DNA of 64,000 bases. It comes from Caulobacter sp. GTDB lineage: Bacteria; Pseudomonadota; Alphaproteobacteria; Caulobacterales; Caulobacteraceae. The stretch spans positions 1 through 64,000 of the forward strand of contig JAQGIP010000077.1 of NCBI GenBank assembly GCA_028291055.1, in the 5' to 3' direction. Shown here one piece after another: positions 42,398-53,088 of the stretch. The notes under the pieces were generated by a model. That model made no database searches. It was not told the DNA's origin and saw only the letters and a program-made list of their open reading frames with translations. The translations under genes were made by a program, and so were the position numbers. Within the stretch, counting starts at the first letter, position 1. Every line of letters starts with the position of its first letter.

Positions 42398-43272
42398 CTA
42401 AGCCGGACGCCCCTTGGCCAGGTCGCCGTAGAGGTCGGGGCGGCGGTCGCGGAAGAAGCCCCAGGCGGCGCGGTGGGTGGTCAGGAAGTCGAGGTCGAAG
42501 GTGGCGGTGACGACGCCTTCCTCGGTGGGGCTCATGTCGCCCACCAGGTCGCCGCGATGGTCGGCGATGAAGGACGAGCCATAGAAGGTCTGGCCGCCGC
42601 CCGGATAGTTTTCCCAGGGCTCGAAGCCGATGCGGTTGGCGCCGACCACCGGGATGACGTTGGAGACGGCATGGCCCTGCATGGCGCGCCGCCACGGCAG
42701 GGCGGTGTCGAGGGTCGGGTCGTGGGGTTCGGAGCCGATGGCGGTGGGGTAGAGCAGGATCTCGGCGCCCATCAGGGCCATGGCGCGGGCGGCCTCGGGG
42801 TACCATTGGTCCCAGCAGATGCCGACGCCGATGCGGCCGAAACGGCTGTCCCAGACCTTGAAGCCGGTGTCGCCGGGGCGGAAGTAGTACTTCTCCTGAT
42901 AGCCGGGACCGTCGGGGATGTGGCTCTTGCGATAGACGCCCATTAGCGACCCGTCGGCGTCGGCCATGACGATGCTGTTGAAATAGTGGGGTCCCTCACG
43001 CTCGAAGATCGAGATGGGGATGACCACGCCCAGTTCGCCGGCCAGGGGGGCGATGGCCTTGACCACGGGGTGCTCGCGCCACGGGTGGGCCTCGGCAAAC
43101 CAGCGCTCTTCCTGGGTGACGCAGAAGTAGGGGCCCTGGAACAGTTCCGAGGGCAGGATGACCTGGGCCCCGCGGGCGGCGGCCTCGCGGATGAAGCCTT
43201 CGGTCTTGGCGATGTTGGCGGCCAGGTTGGTGTCGTAGGACGTTTGGATGGCGGCGGCGGTGAGCAACCTGG

Positions 43273-43276
<4 letters not shown>
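42398..43276 (-). CDS. aguB: N-carbamoylputrescine amidase
   Basis: The 292-residue nitrilase-superfamily enzyme hydrolyses N-carbamoylputrescine to putrescine, CO2 and ammonia. The Glu-Lys-Cys triad is clear: VILPSELFQGPYF, GVYRKSHIPDGPGYQEKY and GVGICWDQWYPEAAR. Wording around these (FCVTQEERWF, GEEKYYFRPGDTGF-like EKYYFRPGDTGFK) is that of AguB, which separates it from other nitrilases. It is the second gene of a two-gene operon, its ATG overlapping the aguA stop by four bases, and the pair forms the two-step agmatine route to putrescine. Confidence 0.94.
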
Positions 43277-44274
<998 letters not shown>

Positions 44275-44365
44275 GATCGGGCGGCTCCGTTGAACGAGGG
44301 CGCAGATGGCCCGCGAGGGGGCCAACGTCAAGATTGGGGTGCGGCAAGGTTCGGGAGCGCCCACG

Positions 44366-44396
44366 AAAAAGGGGCGGTCCGTTTCCGGACCGCCCC
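44366..44396 (-). terminator. Rho-independent terminator after the third TonB receptor
   Basis: On the minus strand an 11-bp stem GGGGCGGTCCG/CGGACCGCCCC with a four-base loop is followed by TTTTTCG, 25 bases after the receptor stop codon. Confidence 0.88.
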
Positions 44397-44421
44397 AATC
44401 TTGGTTCGACGTTTAGCGCGA

Positions 44422-47073
44422 CTAGAACTTCGCGGTCAGGGTGACCTGGAAGGTGCGCGGGGCGCCGATCTGGTAGAAGGAGCTGTTGGTGAACACCATG
44501 CCAGAACCGGCCGGGACCGAGGTCCCGATGACGCCGGCGACGGGGTTCAACGCCGTACCCGAGCTGATCGAGCCGTAGTAGCCCTCTTCGAACAGGTTGG
44601 TGACGTTGAACTGCAGGTAGGAGCCCTTGCCGCTGATCGCTTCATCAACCCAAGGCAGGTCGATGCGCAGATCCGTATCCCACACGGTGTAGGCGCCCGC
44701 GTATTCGTCGTTCACGTCCGTGGCGGCGCGCTTGCCGACATACTTGCCTTGCAGGGAGAAGTGGGCCCACGAGGTGATGTCCCATTCGCCGCGGGCGGCG
44801 AAGGTCCAGGTCGGGGTTTCGACGAGCTTCTTGCCCTTGGTCGGGATGAAGATCTGGGTGCCGACCGTGGGGAACACGGGGTTGGCGCCGGCGACCGTCA
44901 CCGTACCGGCCAGCAGGTTATCCTGCAGCTCGCTGTGGGTGTAGGAGCTCGAGGCGTAGAGCGAGAAGTTGTCCACGACCTGCCAGCCGATTTGCGCGTC
45001 CACACCGTACAGGACGACGGCGCCGACGTTGCGATCGGTGGCGACGCCCGTATCGGGGTCGAACGAGGTCACGATGCGGTTCTTGTAGTCGTTGTACCAC
45101 AGGGCGGCCGAGGCGATCACGTTGCCCGAGCTGTAGCGGTAGCCGACGTCGTAGGCCTTGGTTTCTTCCGGCTGCACGTCGGCCGCTTCGGTCACGAAGA
45201 TCGGCGTGACGAGCGTGCCCTTGTTGACGATCCGCGCGGTGTAGAGCTGGTCGGTACGCGGCGCCGAGAGGCCTTCCGAGAAGCTGGCATAGACCGAGTG
45301 GCCGTCGCCGAGCTTATAGGACACGCCGATGTTCGGCAGGATCTTGTTGTACTCCACCGAGGTGGAGAAGGGCTTGATGAAGGTCGAAGCGCCCGAACCG
45401 TTCAGCGTGACCGTGCCGTTGGTGGCGCTGGTCGAGGCGACGGTCTGGCTGGTGCAGGTGACCGCGCTGCCGGACGGAGCGAGGACATTGTTGGAGGTAT
45501 TGTTGGTGTAGCAGTACTGGTTCATGTCGCGCTTGAAGAAGGGGGCGCGGATGCCGATGTTCACGGTCAGGGCGTCATCCATGAACTTGCCGCGGTATTC
45601 CAGGGCGATCTGGTTCAGGATGGCGAAGGACAGACGGTCGCGCGAGCGCAGGAAGTAGCCGTCGTTGTTGAACACCTTCGGGCCGTGGCCGTCCTTGCCG
45701 CCGAACGGATCGGACGGGTTACCGGCGTGGTCGAGGGGGGTGTATTCGCCGGTCTGACGGTGACGACCGTAGTCCAGCGTATAGGCCAGACGCAGGCGGT
45801 TGTTGTCATTGACGTCCCAGATCAGCGAGCTGGTCAGGCCGTAACGGCGGGTGTTGGTGTTGCTGGGCGCGTAGAAGCGCACGGTGTCGAGCGTGTCGCC
45901 GTCGCCGTCCAGGTCGCGGCCGGGGCCCGCGGAGTTGACGCCCTTAATGACCGCCGCCGTTTCCGAGATGGTGGTCGAGCCGCCGCCGTTGGCCAGGACG
46001 TACTGGAACGAGGGGTCCACCGTCAGGTGCAGGTTCGGCAGGATGGTGAAGCGGCCCTGGCCACGGATGTTGCCCGTGTTGGAGGGGTTCAGGCGCACAC
46101 CTTGGAAGTTGGTGCAGCTGGACGGGCTGGCGGGGTTGTCGCCGGCCGCCAGGAAGGCGGGGTTGGCGGCGGCGTTGGCGTTGTCGTTCTGCACGGTGCC
46201 GTTGACGGCGAGCGCCGAGGGCAGGTTGCAGGTCGACAGGTAGTCGTAGTTGGTGCCGTAGAACTTGAAGGCCGCGTCGCTGTAGCTGCGGAAGGAGTTG
46301 TTGCGGTTCTGGTTATAGTGGAAGCCGACCGAGATGAAGTCGCCGTTGTCGCCCAGGCTTTGATAGACCTTGGCGTTGAACTGGATCTTTTCCAGCGTGC
46401 CGACGCCACGGAACTTGTCGTACTTCTGATAGGAGCCGGAGATCCAGGCGGCGGTGTCGTAGGGACCCAGCGCGCCGGTGTTGATCAGGGCGAAGCCGCG
46501 GCGATAGTTGAACGAACCGCCGGACACGTCGGCCATGAAGCCGGGGTCCTTGCTGGGACGCAGGGTGGTGTAGTTGACCGTACCGCCGGTGGCGGACGCC
46601 GTGGGGCTGTCCACGTCGGTGGAGCCCAGGTTCACGGTGGCCTTTTCGATCAGCTCGGGATCTTCCTGCTGGTTCGAGAAGATGGCGTAGTTGCCGGTGT
46701 CGTTCAGCGGCACGCCGTCGAAGGTCAGCGAGATACGGTTGCCGTCGAAGCCGCGGATGCGCAGGTTGCCGCCGGCCGAGCCGTAGGGGTCGTTGTTGGT
46801 GAAGTTGACGCCCGGCGTCAGGTTGATCGTCTGCAGGACCGACTGGCCGCTCTGCTGCTTGCCGATGAATTCTTGCGTGATCGCGGCACGCGATTTCGGT
46901 TCGGTTTCGGCGGTGATGACACCGTCGACGTTCTTCGGCCCATTGGTGGCCGTGATGGTGACTTCTTCCACTTCGGTCGTGCCGGTGGATTGGGCCATCG
47001 CATTGGTCGCCAGCAATAGAGTGCCAGCAAGCGCCGTCGTCGCCAGGAAGGCGAGTTTCTTCGTCATGATCAC
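44422..47073 (-). CDS. TonB-dependent receptor
   Basis: The 883-residue outer-membrane receptor has a signal peptide (KKLAFLATTALAGTLLLATNAMA), a TonB-box-like VEEVTITAT, a plug (TINLTPGVNFTNNDPYGSAG, LRIRGFDGNRISLTFDGVPL, TASATGGTVNYTT) and a large barrel ending PRTFQVTLTAKF. The plug's VNLGSTDVDSPTASATGG wording is common in Caulobacterales receptors for glycans or other large substrates, but the ligand cannot be named. The frame opens at GTG 47073, nine bases after GAGGGG; an ATG two codons later has a poorer spacing. A 253-bp leader with no recognised motif lies upstream, and a terminator follows. Confidence 0.92.
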   Translation of the reverse strand: MIMTKKLAFLATTALAGTLLLATNAMAQSTGTTEVEEVTITATNGPKNVDGVITAETEPKSRAAITQEFIGKQQSGQSVLQTINLTPGVNFTNNDPYGSAGGNLRIRGFDGNRISLTFDGVPLNDTGNYAIFSNQQEDPELIEKATVNLGSTDVDSPTASATGGTVNYTTLRPSKDPGFMADVSGGSFNYRRGFALINTGALGPYDTAAWISGSYQKYDKFRGVGTLEKIQFNAKVYQSLGDNGDFISVGFHYNQNRNNSFRSYSDAAFKFYGTNYDYLSTCNLPSALAVNGTVQNDNANAAANPAFLAAGDNPASPSSCTNFQGVRLNPSNTGNIRGQGRFTILPNLHLTVDPSFQYVLANGGGSTTISETAAVIKGVNSAGPGRDLDGDGDTLDTVRFYAPSNTNTRRYGLTSSLIWDVNDNNRLRLAYTLDYGRHRQTGEYTPLDHAGNPSDPFGGKDGHGPKVFNNDGYFLRSRDRLSFAILNQIALEYRGKFMDDALTVNIGIRAPFFKRDMNQYCYTNNTSNNVLAPSGSAVTCTSQTVASTSATNGTVTLNGSGASTFIKPFSTSVEYNKILPNIGVSYKLGDGHSVYASFSEGLSAPRTDQLYTARIVNKGTLVTPIFVTEAADVQPEETKAYDVGYRYSSGNVIASAALWYNDYKNRIVTSFDPDTGVATDRNVGAVVLYGVDAQIGWQVVDNFSLYASSSYTHSELQDNLLAGTVTVAGANPVFPTVGTQIFIPTKGKKLVETPTWTFAARGEWDITSWAHFSLQGKYVGKRAATDVNDEYAGAYTVWDTDLRIDLPWVDEAISGKGSYLQFNVTNLFEEGYYGSISSGTALNPVAGVIGTSVPAGSGMVFTNSSFYQIGAPRTFQVTLTAKF

Positions 47074-47326
47074 TTGAGTTATCCCCTCTCAAACAGAACG
47101 TCGCGGGGCCAGTTCACAGGCGCCGCACCGTACTTACGTTCCTAATACCCACCCTATGGCGAACTGTGGTGACGATTTTGCAACGATATCAGCGCAACCG
47201 GCAAGGAGCCCGACTTCTGTGCGCCCTGCGCAACAATCCGTCAGTAGGCGTCATTTTTCGGCCATCGTCGCAAAGCCTTGAGCGGCAAGGGAAAGCGGCG
47301 ATCCCGCCGGCTTCGGAGGTAGTGGT

Positions 47327-48922
47327 TTGACCAAGGCTGGCATGGCGATCCCGGCGCCGGGCGATCCGGATGCGACAGCGCGCCGCGCCGCGCTGGGGCT
47401 GATTCTCCTGGCGACCCTGATCCGGCTGGGCGGCCTTCTGGCCACACCGCTGGAGCTCTACCCCGACGAGGCCCAGTACTGGGTCTGGTCGCGCCACCTG
47501 GCCTTCGGCTATTTCGCCAAGCCGCCGATGGTGGCGTGGATGATCGCGCTGACCACCCGGCTGGGCGGCGACAGCGAACCCTATGTGCGCGCGGCGGCGG
47601 TCTTCCTGAACGGCGGCAGCGCCATCACCCTCTTCTTTCTTGGGCGCAGGCTGTACGGCGCCTGGACCGGCGCGCTGGCCTCGACGCTGTTCGTGCTGAT
47701 GCCGGGGGTGGCGATCTCGTCGCTGGTCATTTCCACCGACGCGCCGCTGATGTTCTTCGCCAGCCTGGCCCTGCTGGCCTATGTCCGCCTGCAGACGATG
47801 AGCGGCGGCGCCACCGGCCGGGGCCGAATCATCACCGCCGCCGGACTGGGGTTGGCGCTGGGCCTGGCGATGCTCAGCAAATATGCGGCCCTCTATCTGA
47901 TCGTCGGCCTGGCCGCGCATCTGATCATCGACCGCGACGCGCGGCGGGTGTGGCGCTGGCCGGCGGCGGTGGCGGCCCTGGTCGCGTTCGCCCTGCCCGT
48001 GGCGCCCAACCTGGCCTGGAACGCCGCCCATCATTTCCAGACGGTGGTCCACACCGCCGCCAACGCCAACCTGACCCACGGCAAGCTCTTCTCGTTCAGT
48101 GAATTGGGCCAGTTCCTGGGCGCGCAGTTCGGGGTGTTCGGACCTGTGCCGCTGCTCGTGCTGCTCGCCGGTCTGGTCATCGCCGCGCGCGCCCGGGTGC
48201 TGGAGGCGGCCGACAAGCTGCTGGTCTGCGCCATGGCGCCGGCCCTGATCGTGGTCACCATCCTGGCCTTCCTGTCGCGGGCCAACGCCAACTGGGCCGC
48301 AATCGCCTATGTGCCCGGCGTGGTGCTGGCCGCCGCCTGGCTGATGCGCTGGCGCCAGGGGACGGGCCGCCTGGCCCTGCTGGCCAAGGGGGCGCTGATC
48401 GCGACGCTGGTCATCCAGGCAGCCATCGCCGGGCTGGTGGTGGCGGCAACGGTCTCGCCCAGGCTGGCCGACAAGGTGGGCGCGGCCGGATCGCTGAAGC
48501 GCATGCGTGGCTGGCGCCAGACCGCCGAGGCGGTGGTCAACCGCGCGATGATCGAGCAGGCGGTGCGCGGCCTGAGCGCCGTGGCGGTGGACGACCGGCT
48601 GCTGTTCAATTCGCTACGCTATTACGGCCGCGACTATTTCGACCGGCCGGACGCCGCGCCCCTGCGCAAATGGAGCAGCGCCGGCGACCCGCCGATCAGC
48701 CAGGCCGAGGCCGAGGCGGGGCTGACGCCCGCCGAGGGGGGCCGGGTCCTGGCGGTGAGCATGGTGGAGGCCAAGCGGCCGATGATCGCCGCCGACTTCG
48801 CGCGGACGGCCGACACCCAGATCCAGCGGGTGTTCCTGGATCGCAACCATGTACGCCGGCTGGACATGTTCATCGGCGAGGGGTTTCGGGCGGCGCAGAC
48901 GCCGCCCGTTCCCAAGCGCTAA
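47327..48922 (+). CDS. Glycosyltransferase family 39 (ArnT/PMT-like) membrane protein
   Basis: The 531-residue integral membrane protein resembles ArnT/PMT-type transferases that move a sugar from a lipid-linked donor. The first periplasmic loop carries the catalytic acidic motif in LELYPDEAQYWVWSRHLAFGYFAKPPMVAW, followed by ten or more helices (GSAITLFFLGRRLYG, LLVLLAGLVIAARARVLEA). A globular C-terminal part (RGLSAVAVDDRLLFNSLRYYGRD) completes it. The acceptor (lipid A, protein or other) is unknown and no ara4N genes are nearby. A TTG at 47327 is used because GGAGG lies seven bases before it; the first ATG (47342) has no such site. It ends near the four-unit repeat. Confidence 0.88.
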   Translation: MTKAGMAIPAPGDPDATARRAALGLILLATLIRLGGLLATPLELYPDEAQYWVWSRHLAFGYFAKPPMVAWMIALTTRLGGDSEPYVRAAAVFLNGGSAITLFFLGRRLYGAWTGALASTLFVLMPGVAISSLVISTDAPLMFFASLALLAYVRLQTMSGGATGRGRIITAAGLGLALGLAMLSKYAALYLIVGLAAHLIIDRDARRVWRWPAAVAALVAFALPVAPNLAWNAAHHFQTVVHTAANANLTHGKLFSFSELGQFLGAQFGVFGPVPLLVLLAGLVIAARARVLEAADKLLVCAMAPALIVVTILAFLSRANANWAAIAYVPGVVLAAAWLMRWRQGTGRLALLAKGALIATLVIQAAIAGLVVAATVSPRLADKVGAAGSLKRMRGWRQTAEAVVNRAMIEQAVRGLSAVAVDDRLLFNSLRYYGRDYFDRPDAAPLRKWSSAGDPPISQAEAEAGLTPAEGGRVLAVSMVEAKRPMIAADFARTADTQIQRVFLDRNHVRRLDMFIGEGFRAAQTPPVPKR

Positions 48923-48949
48923 AGCCGCTCGTCTTCGACGGCGCTAACC

Positions 48950-49085
48950 GGGGACATGTACGCCCTCAAAAGCCGGTGTTTACGATCCCGTGCCCGACCG
49001 TACATGTCCCCCGGCCAGGATCGGGGGACATGTACGGCCAGGCGCTCGCGTCCTTGCTGACGGATCTGAGAGCGTACATGTCCCC
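48950..49085. repeat. Four-unit GGGGACATGTACG interspersed element, copy 2
   Basis: Four exact 13-bp units alternate in orientation at 48950-48962, 48999-49011, 49024-49036 and 49073-49085, with gaps of 36, 12 and 36 bp. This matches copy 1 at 5671-5807 in geometry. The loops share little apart from GGCCAGGC next to the third unit. It fills the gap between the GT39 gene and the convergent scoB gene. Confidence 0.85.
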
Positions 49086-49095
49086 GGCTGTGGGG

Positions 49096-49734
49096 TTACA
49101 GATCCACCTGGAAGTGGGCTTCGGTCTTGGACTTGATCTCTTCCAGGGTGACGCCGTCGGCCAGGGCGGTGAGGCGCACGCCGGCGCCGCGGCCGATGTC
49201 GAAGACGCCGAGGTCGGTGATCAGCAGGTCGACGACCTGTTGGCCGGTGAGCGGCAGGTTGCACTGGCGCAGCAGCTTGGGCGCGCCGGATTTTTCGGTG
49301 TGGTCCATGACCACCACCACGCGCTTGACCCCGGCCACCAGGTCCATGGCGCCGCCCATGCCCTTGACCATCTTGCCGGGCACCATCCAGTTGGCCAGGT
49401 CGCCGGCCTCCGAGACCTGCATGCCGCCAAGGATGGAGAGCGCGATGTGGCCGCCCCGGATCATGGCGAAGCTGTCGGCGGAGCTGAAGTAGGAGGACGA
49501 CGGCAGCTCGGTGATGGTCTGCTTGCCGGCGTTGATCAGGTCGGCGTCGGCCTCGCCCTCATACGGGAAGGGGCCCATGCCCAGCATGCCGTTCTCGCTC
49601 TGCAGCGTCACCGACATGCCCGGCGGGATGTAGTTGGCCACCAGGGTCGGGATGCCGATGCCGAGGTTGACGTAGAAGCCGTCGCGCAGTTCGGCGGCGG
49701 CCCGTTCGGCCATCTGTTCGCGGGTCCAGGCCAT
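49096..49734 (-). CDS. scoB: 3-oxoacid CoA-transferase subunit B
   Basis: The 212-residue subunit carries the catalytic glutamate of family I CoA-transferases in LQSENGMLGMGP. Other family segments are GFYVNLGIGIPTLVANYIP, GKQTITELPSSSYF, RGGHIALSILGGMQVS and GKMVKGMGGAMDLV. With subunit A it moves CoA from succinyl-CoA to a 3-oxoacid such as acetoacetate. The ATG at 49734 is used (MAWTREQMAERAA); upstream in-frame codons run into scoA. The two genes are separated by one base, so they form one operon. Confidence 0.93.
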   Translation of the reverse strand: MAWTREQMAERAAAELRDGFYVNLGIGIPTLVANYIPPGMSVTLQSENGMLGMGPFPYEGEADADLINAGKQTITELPSSSYFSSADSFAMIRGGHIALSILGGMQVSEAGDLANWMVPGKMVKGMGGAMDLVAGVKRVVVVMDHTEKSGAPKLLRQCNLPLTGQQVVDLLITDLGVFDIGRGAGVRLTALADGVTLEEIKSKTEAHFQVDL

Positions 49735-49735
49735 C

Positions 49736-50464
49736 TTAGATTTCCACTCCGGCGGCGGCGGCTTGACGGGGTCGGGTGGTGGTGCGCTCGATGCGCTTCT
49801 CATAGACCGCGCCCTTGACCAGGCGGTCGACGAAGATGCCCGGCGTGTGAATGTTGTCCTTGTCCAGGGCGCCGATCTCGACCAGCTGCTCGACCTCGGC
49901 CACGGTGACCTTGCCGGCGGTGGCCATCATCGGATTGAAGTTGCGCGCGGTTTTTCGGTAGACGAGGTTGCCCTCGGCGTCGCCGGAGTGGGCCTTGACG
50001 ATGGACAGGTCGGCGGTGAGGCCGCGCTCCATCACATAGAGCTCGCCGTCGAAGTCGCGCACCTCCTTGCCCTCGGCCACCAGGGTGCCGACGCCGGTCT
50101 TGGTGAAGAAGGCCGGGATGCCGGCCCCGCCGGCGCGGATGCGTTCGGCCAGGGTGCCCTGGGGATTGAACTCAAGCTCCAATTCTCCGGAGAGGTAGAG
50201 CTGTTCGAACAGCTTGTTCTCCCCCACATAGGAGCTGATCATCTTCTTGATCTGACCGCCCGCGAGCAGGATGCCCAACCCGAAGTCGTCGATCCCGCAG
50301 TTGTTGGACACCACGGTAAGGTCCTTGACCTTGGCGTCGCGGATGGCCGCGATCAGGTTTTCCGGAATGCCGCAGAGGCCGAAGCCCCCCGCCATGATGG
50401 TCATGCCGTCGAACAGCAGCCCCTCCAGGGCTTCCGAGGCGGCTTTGCGGACCTTGTCGGGCAT
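49736..50464 (-). CDS. scoA: 3-oxoacid CoA-transferase subunit A
   Basis: The 242-residue subunit has the glycine-rich family I signature [16 protein letters not shown] near residue 25, then [38 protein letters not shown] and [15 protein letters not shown]. It pairs with the adjacent subunit B for ketone-body or 3-oxoacid activation with succinyl-CoA. The wording is closest to the SCOT branch rather than to acetate or adipate CoA-transferases. It is first in the scoA-scoB operon, with an AAGGAGCG ribosome-binding site before the ATG at 50464. Confidence 0.93.
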   Translation of the reverse strand: MPDKVRKAASEALEGLLFDGMTIMAGGFGLCGIPENLIAAIRDAKVKDLTVVSNNCGIDDFGLGILLAGGQIKKMISSYVGENKLFEQLYLSGELELEFNPQGTLAERIRAGGAGIPAFFTKTGVGTLVAEGKEVRDFDGELYVMERGLTADLSIVKAHSGDAEGNLVYRKTARNFNPMMATAGKVTVAEVEQLVEIGALDKDNIHTPGIFVDRLVKGAVYEKRIERTTTRPRQAAAAGVEI

Positions 50465-50566
50465 CGTCGCTCCTTATCTCTGCGCGTTCGCCGCCTTCTG
50501 GCGCGGGGCGCAAAAGAATTCAAGTCTTGGTGAATTTATTGCGGTGGGCGCCGCACGGAGACCAAC

Positions 50567-51187
50567 ATGAGCCGACCCCCATCCAAGGGCAAGGCGAAGG
50601 CCGCCAAGGCCACCGACTATGAGGTGACCTCGCCCCTGATGCTGATCGTGGCGCACCCGGCGCTGGAGAGATCGCGCGCCGGACACGCGATGATGGACGC
50701 GGCGGGCGACCTGCCGGGGGTGAAGATCCACGATCTCTATGAGGCCTATCCGGACTTCGTGGTCGATGTGCCCATGGAGCAGAAGAAGCTGAAGAAGCAC
50801 GCGGTCATCGCGCTGCAGTTCCCCATCCACTGGTACGCGCCGCCGGCGCTGCTGAAGGAGTGGATTGACCAGGTCTGGCTGCACGGCTTCGCCTATGGGG
50901 CGGGCGGCGAGGCGCTGAAGGGCAAGCGGCTGTTCGTGGCGGCCACGGCGGGCCATACCGCCGACAGCTATCACCGGCGCGGCCAGGACCGTTACAGCAT
51001 GGACGAATTCCTGCGGCCCCTCGAACAGACGGCGACCTTCTGCGGCATGACCTGGGAGACGCCGTTCATCGTCCACAACGCGGTGAGCAAGTCGGCGAGC
51101 GCGCTGAAGGATGAGGCGCGTCGCTATAGGGAGCGGCTGATCAGCCTGGTCAGCGCGCCGGCGTCCGCTGCAGTTGGGGACAGCTGA
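50567..51187 (+). CDS. kefF: KefF/KefG-like NAD(P)H flavin oxidoreductase
   Basis: The 206-residue flavodoxin-fold protein matches the KefF/KefG ancillary subunits: LMLIVAHPALERSRAGHAMM, VKIHDLYEAYPDFVVDVPMEQ, VIALQFPIHWYAPPALLKEW, GFAYGAGGEALKGKRLF. In E. coli, KefF is both a quinone/electrophile reductase and an obligate activator of KefC, binding its cytosolic face. Its stop codon TGA shares a base with the ATG of the following KefC gene, so the two are made together. A Lys-rich N-terminal tail (SKGKAKAAKATD) is additional to the E. coli proteins. The ATG at 50567 follows GGAGACC. Confidence 0.92.
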   Translation: MSRPPSKGKAKAAKATDYEVTSPLMLIVAHPALERSRAGHAMMDAAGDLPGVKIHDLYEAYPDFVVDVPMEQKKLKKHAVIALQFPIHWYAPPALLKEWIDQVWLHGFAYGAGGEALKGKRLFVAATAGHTADSYHRRGQDRYSMDEFLRPLEQTATFCGMTWETPFIVHNAVSKSASALKDEARRYRERLISLVSAPASAAVGDS

Positions 51188-53088
51188 TGCACGGCGGCAT
51201 CCTCATCCAGATCATGGTCTACCTCGGGGCCGGGGTGATCTCGGTGCCCATCGCCAAGCGCCTCGGGCTGGGATCGGTGCTGGGCTATCTGATCGCCGGG
51301 GCCGTGATCGGGCCCTTCGCCCTGAAGCTGGTCGGCGCCCAGGCCGACATCATGGGTTTCGCCGAATTCGGCGTGGTCATCCTGCTGTTCCTGATCGGGC
51401 TGGAGGTGAAGCCCGCCCTGCTGTGGTCGATGCGCAAGGCCATCTTCGGCCTGGGCGGGGCGCAGGTGCTGGTCACCGCGCTGGCCGTCGCCGGCATCGT
51501 GGCGCTGATCGGCCTGCCGTGGCGCACGGCGCTGGCCGTGGGGCTGGTGCTGGCCATGAGTTCGACGGCCATCGTGCTGCAGACGCTCGACGAAAAGGGC
51601 CTGAGGAACGGGCCCGTGGGCCGCGCGGCCTTCGGGGTGCTGCTGCTGCAGGACCTGTCGGTGATTCCGCTGTTCGCCCTGCTGCCCCTGCTGGCCTCGG
51701 CGCCGGCGCGGCTGACCTCGACGGCGGTGGCGCACACCAGCCTGGTGTCGGGACTGCCGGCCTGGCTGCAGACCCTGGCGGTGCTGGCGGCGGTGGCGGC
51801 GGTGGTGGGGATCGGGCGCTATGCGGTGCGCCCGGTGTTCCGCTTCATCGCGCAAGCCCGGCTCAGGGAGATCTTCACCGGCGCGGCCCTGCTGATCGTG
51901 GTCGGGGTCGCGGCCCTGATGCAGATGGTGGGCCTGTCGCCGGCGCTCGGCGCCTTCCTGGCCGGGGTGGTGCTGGCCGAGAGCGAGTTCCGGCGCGAGC
52001 TGGAGACCGACATCGAGCCGTTCCGGGGGCTGCTGCTGGGGCTGTTCTTCATCACGGTCGGCGCGACCATCGACTTCGGCCTGGTGATGCATTCGCCGTG
52101 GCTGCTGCTGGGCATCGTGCTGGGGCTGATGAGCCTGAAATTCCTGGTGATGTTCGGCCTGTCGCTGGCGGGCGGGGCGTCGATGCGCGCGGCCGCGGCG
52201 ATCGGCGTGGCCCTGGCCCAGGGGGGCGAGTTCGCCTTCGTGCTGCTGACCTTCACGGTCGGCGCGGGGGTGATCGATCCCAAGCTGGCCGCCCTGTTGA
52301 CCGCCGCCGTGGCGGTGTCGATGGCGCTGAGCCCGGTCAGCGTGGCCCTCTTCGAGCGGGCCCAGCGGGTGTTCGACAGGGCCAAGCCGGCGGGGCCCAA
52401 GCCCGCCGATCCCACCTTCGACAATGCCGAGCCCGACATCATCATCGCCGGCTTCGGGCGATTCGGCCAGATCGTGGGGCGGCTGCTGACCGCCAACGGG
52501 TTCAGCTCCACCGTGCTGGACGCCTCCATCGAGCAGATCGAGCTGCTGCGGCGGTTCGGGCGGCCGGTGCACTATGGCGATGCGACGCGGCTGGACCTGC
52601 TGCGGGCCGCCGGGGCCGAGCGGGCCAAGATGCTGATCGTGGCCATCGACGACGCCGGGAAGTCGGCCCAGCTGGTGGAGACGGCCCGGGAGGCCTTCCC
52701 CGACCTGATCATCCTGGCGCGCGCCTTCGACCGGCGTCATGCCTATGACCTGCTGGCCAACGGGGCCGACGCGGTGGAGCGCGAGACCTTCGAGGGCGCG
52801 GTGGCCATGGGCGTCACGGCGCTGAAGAAGCTGGGCTTCCGGGCCCACCGGGCCTGGCGCGCGGCGGCCTTCTTCCGCCGCCATGACCGGCGCCAGTTCG
52901 AGGAGCTGCGGCCCGTCTGGGGCCAGGAGGAGGCCTATCTGCTGGCCTCGCGCGATGCGGCGGAGACCATGAACCGGCTGCTGGCCGCCGACCTGGCGCG
53001 CATGAAGCCCGACGCCGAGGGTGGCTGGGACACCGGCGGGATGGACGAGGAAGCGTTCGAGGAGACCCGGGCCGAAGAGCGGCGCTAA
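51187..53088 (+). CDS. kefC: KefC-like K+:H+ antiporter (glutathione-gated type)
   Basis: The 633-residue inner-membrane protein has a CPA2 exchanger domain (LGSVLGYLIAGAVIGPFALK, FGVVILLFLIGLEVKPALLW, LGAFLAGVVLAESEFRRELE) and a TrkA-N domain with the Rossmann GFGRFGQIVGRLL and YGDATRLDLLRAAG, followed by a regulatory tail. Kef proteins release K+ and take in H+ to acidify the cell when electrophile-glutathione adducts appear. The adjacent KefF-like gene supports this type rather than simple Na+/H+ exchange. Translation start overlaps the kefF stop. The C-terminal stop lies within the left arm of the long palindrome at 53087-53312. Confidence 0.93.
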   Translation: MHGGILIQIMVYLGAGVISVPIAKRLGLGSVLGYLIAGAVIGPFALKLVGAQADIMGFAEFGVVILLFLIGLEVKPALLWSMRKAIFGLGGAQVLVTALAVAGIVALIGLPWRTALAVGLVLAMSSTAIVLQTLDEKGLRNGPVGRAAFGVLLLQDLSVIPLFALLPLLASAPARLTSTAVAHTSLVSGLPAWLQTLAVLAAVAAVVGIGRYAVRPVFRFIAQARLREIFTGAALLIVVGVAALMQMVGLSPALGAFLAGVVLAESEFRRELETDIEPFRGLLLGLFFITVGATIDFGLVMHSPWLLLGIVLGLMSLKFLVMFGLSLAGGASMRAAAAIGVALAQGGEFAFVLLTFTVGAGVIDPKLAALLTAAVAVSMALSPVSVALFERAQRVFDRAKPAGPKPADPTFDNAEPDIIIAGFGRFGQIVGRLLTANGFSSTVLDASIEQIELLRRFGRPVHYGDATRLDLLRAAGAERAKMLIVAIDDAGKSAQLVETAREAFPDLIILARAFDRRHAYDLLANGADAVERETFEGAVAMGVTALKKLGFRAHRAWRAAAFFRRHDRRQFEELRPVWGQEEAYLLASRDAAETMNRLLAADLARMKPDAEGGWDTGGMDEEAFEETRAEERR

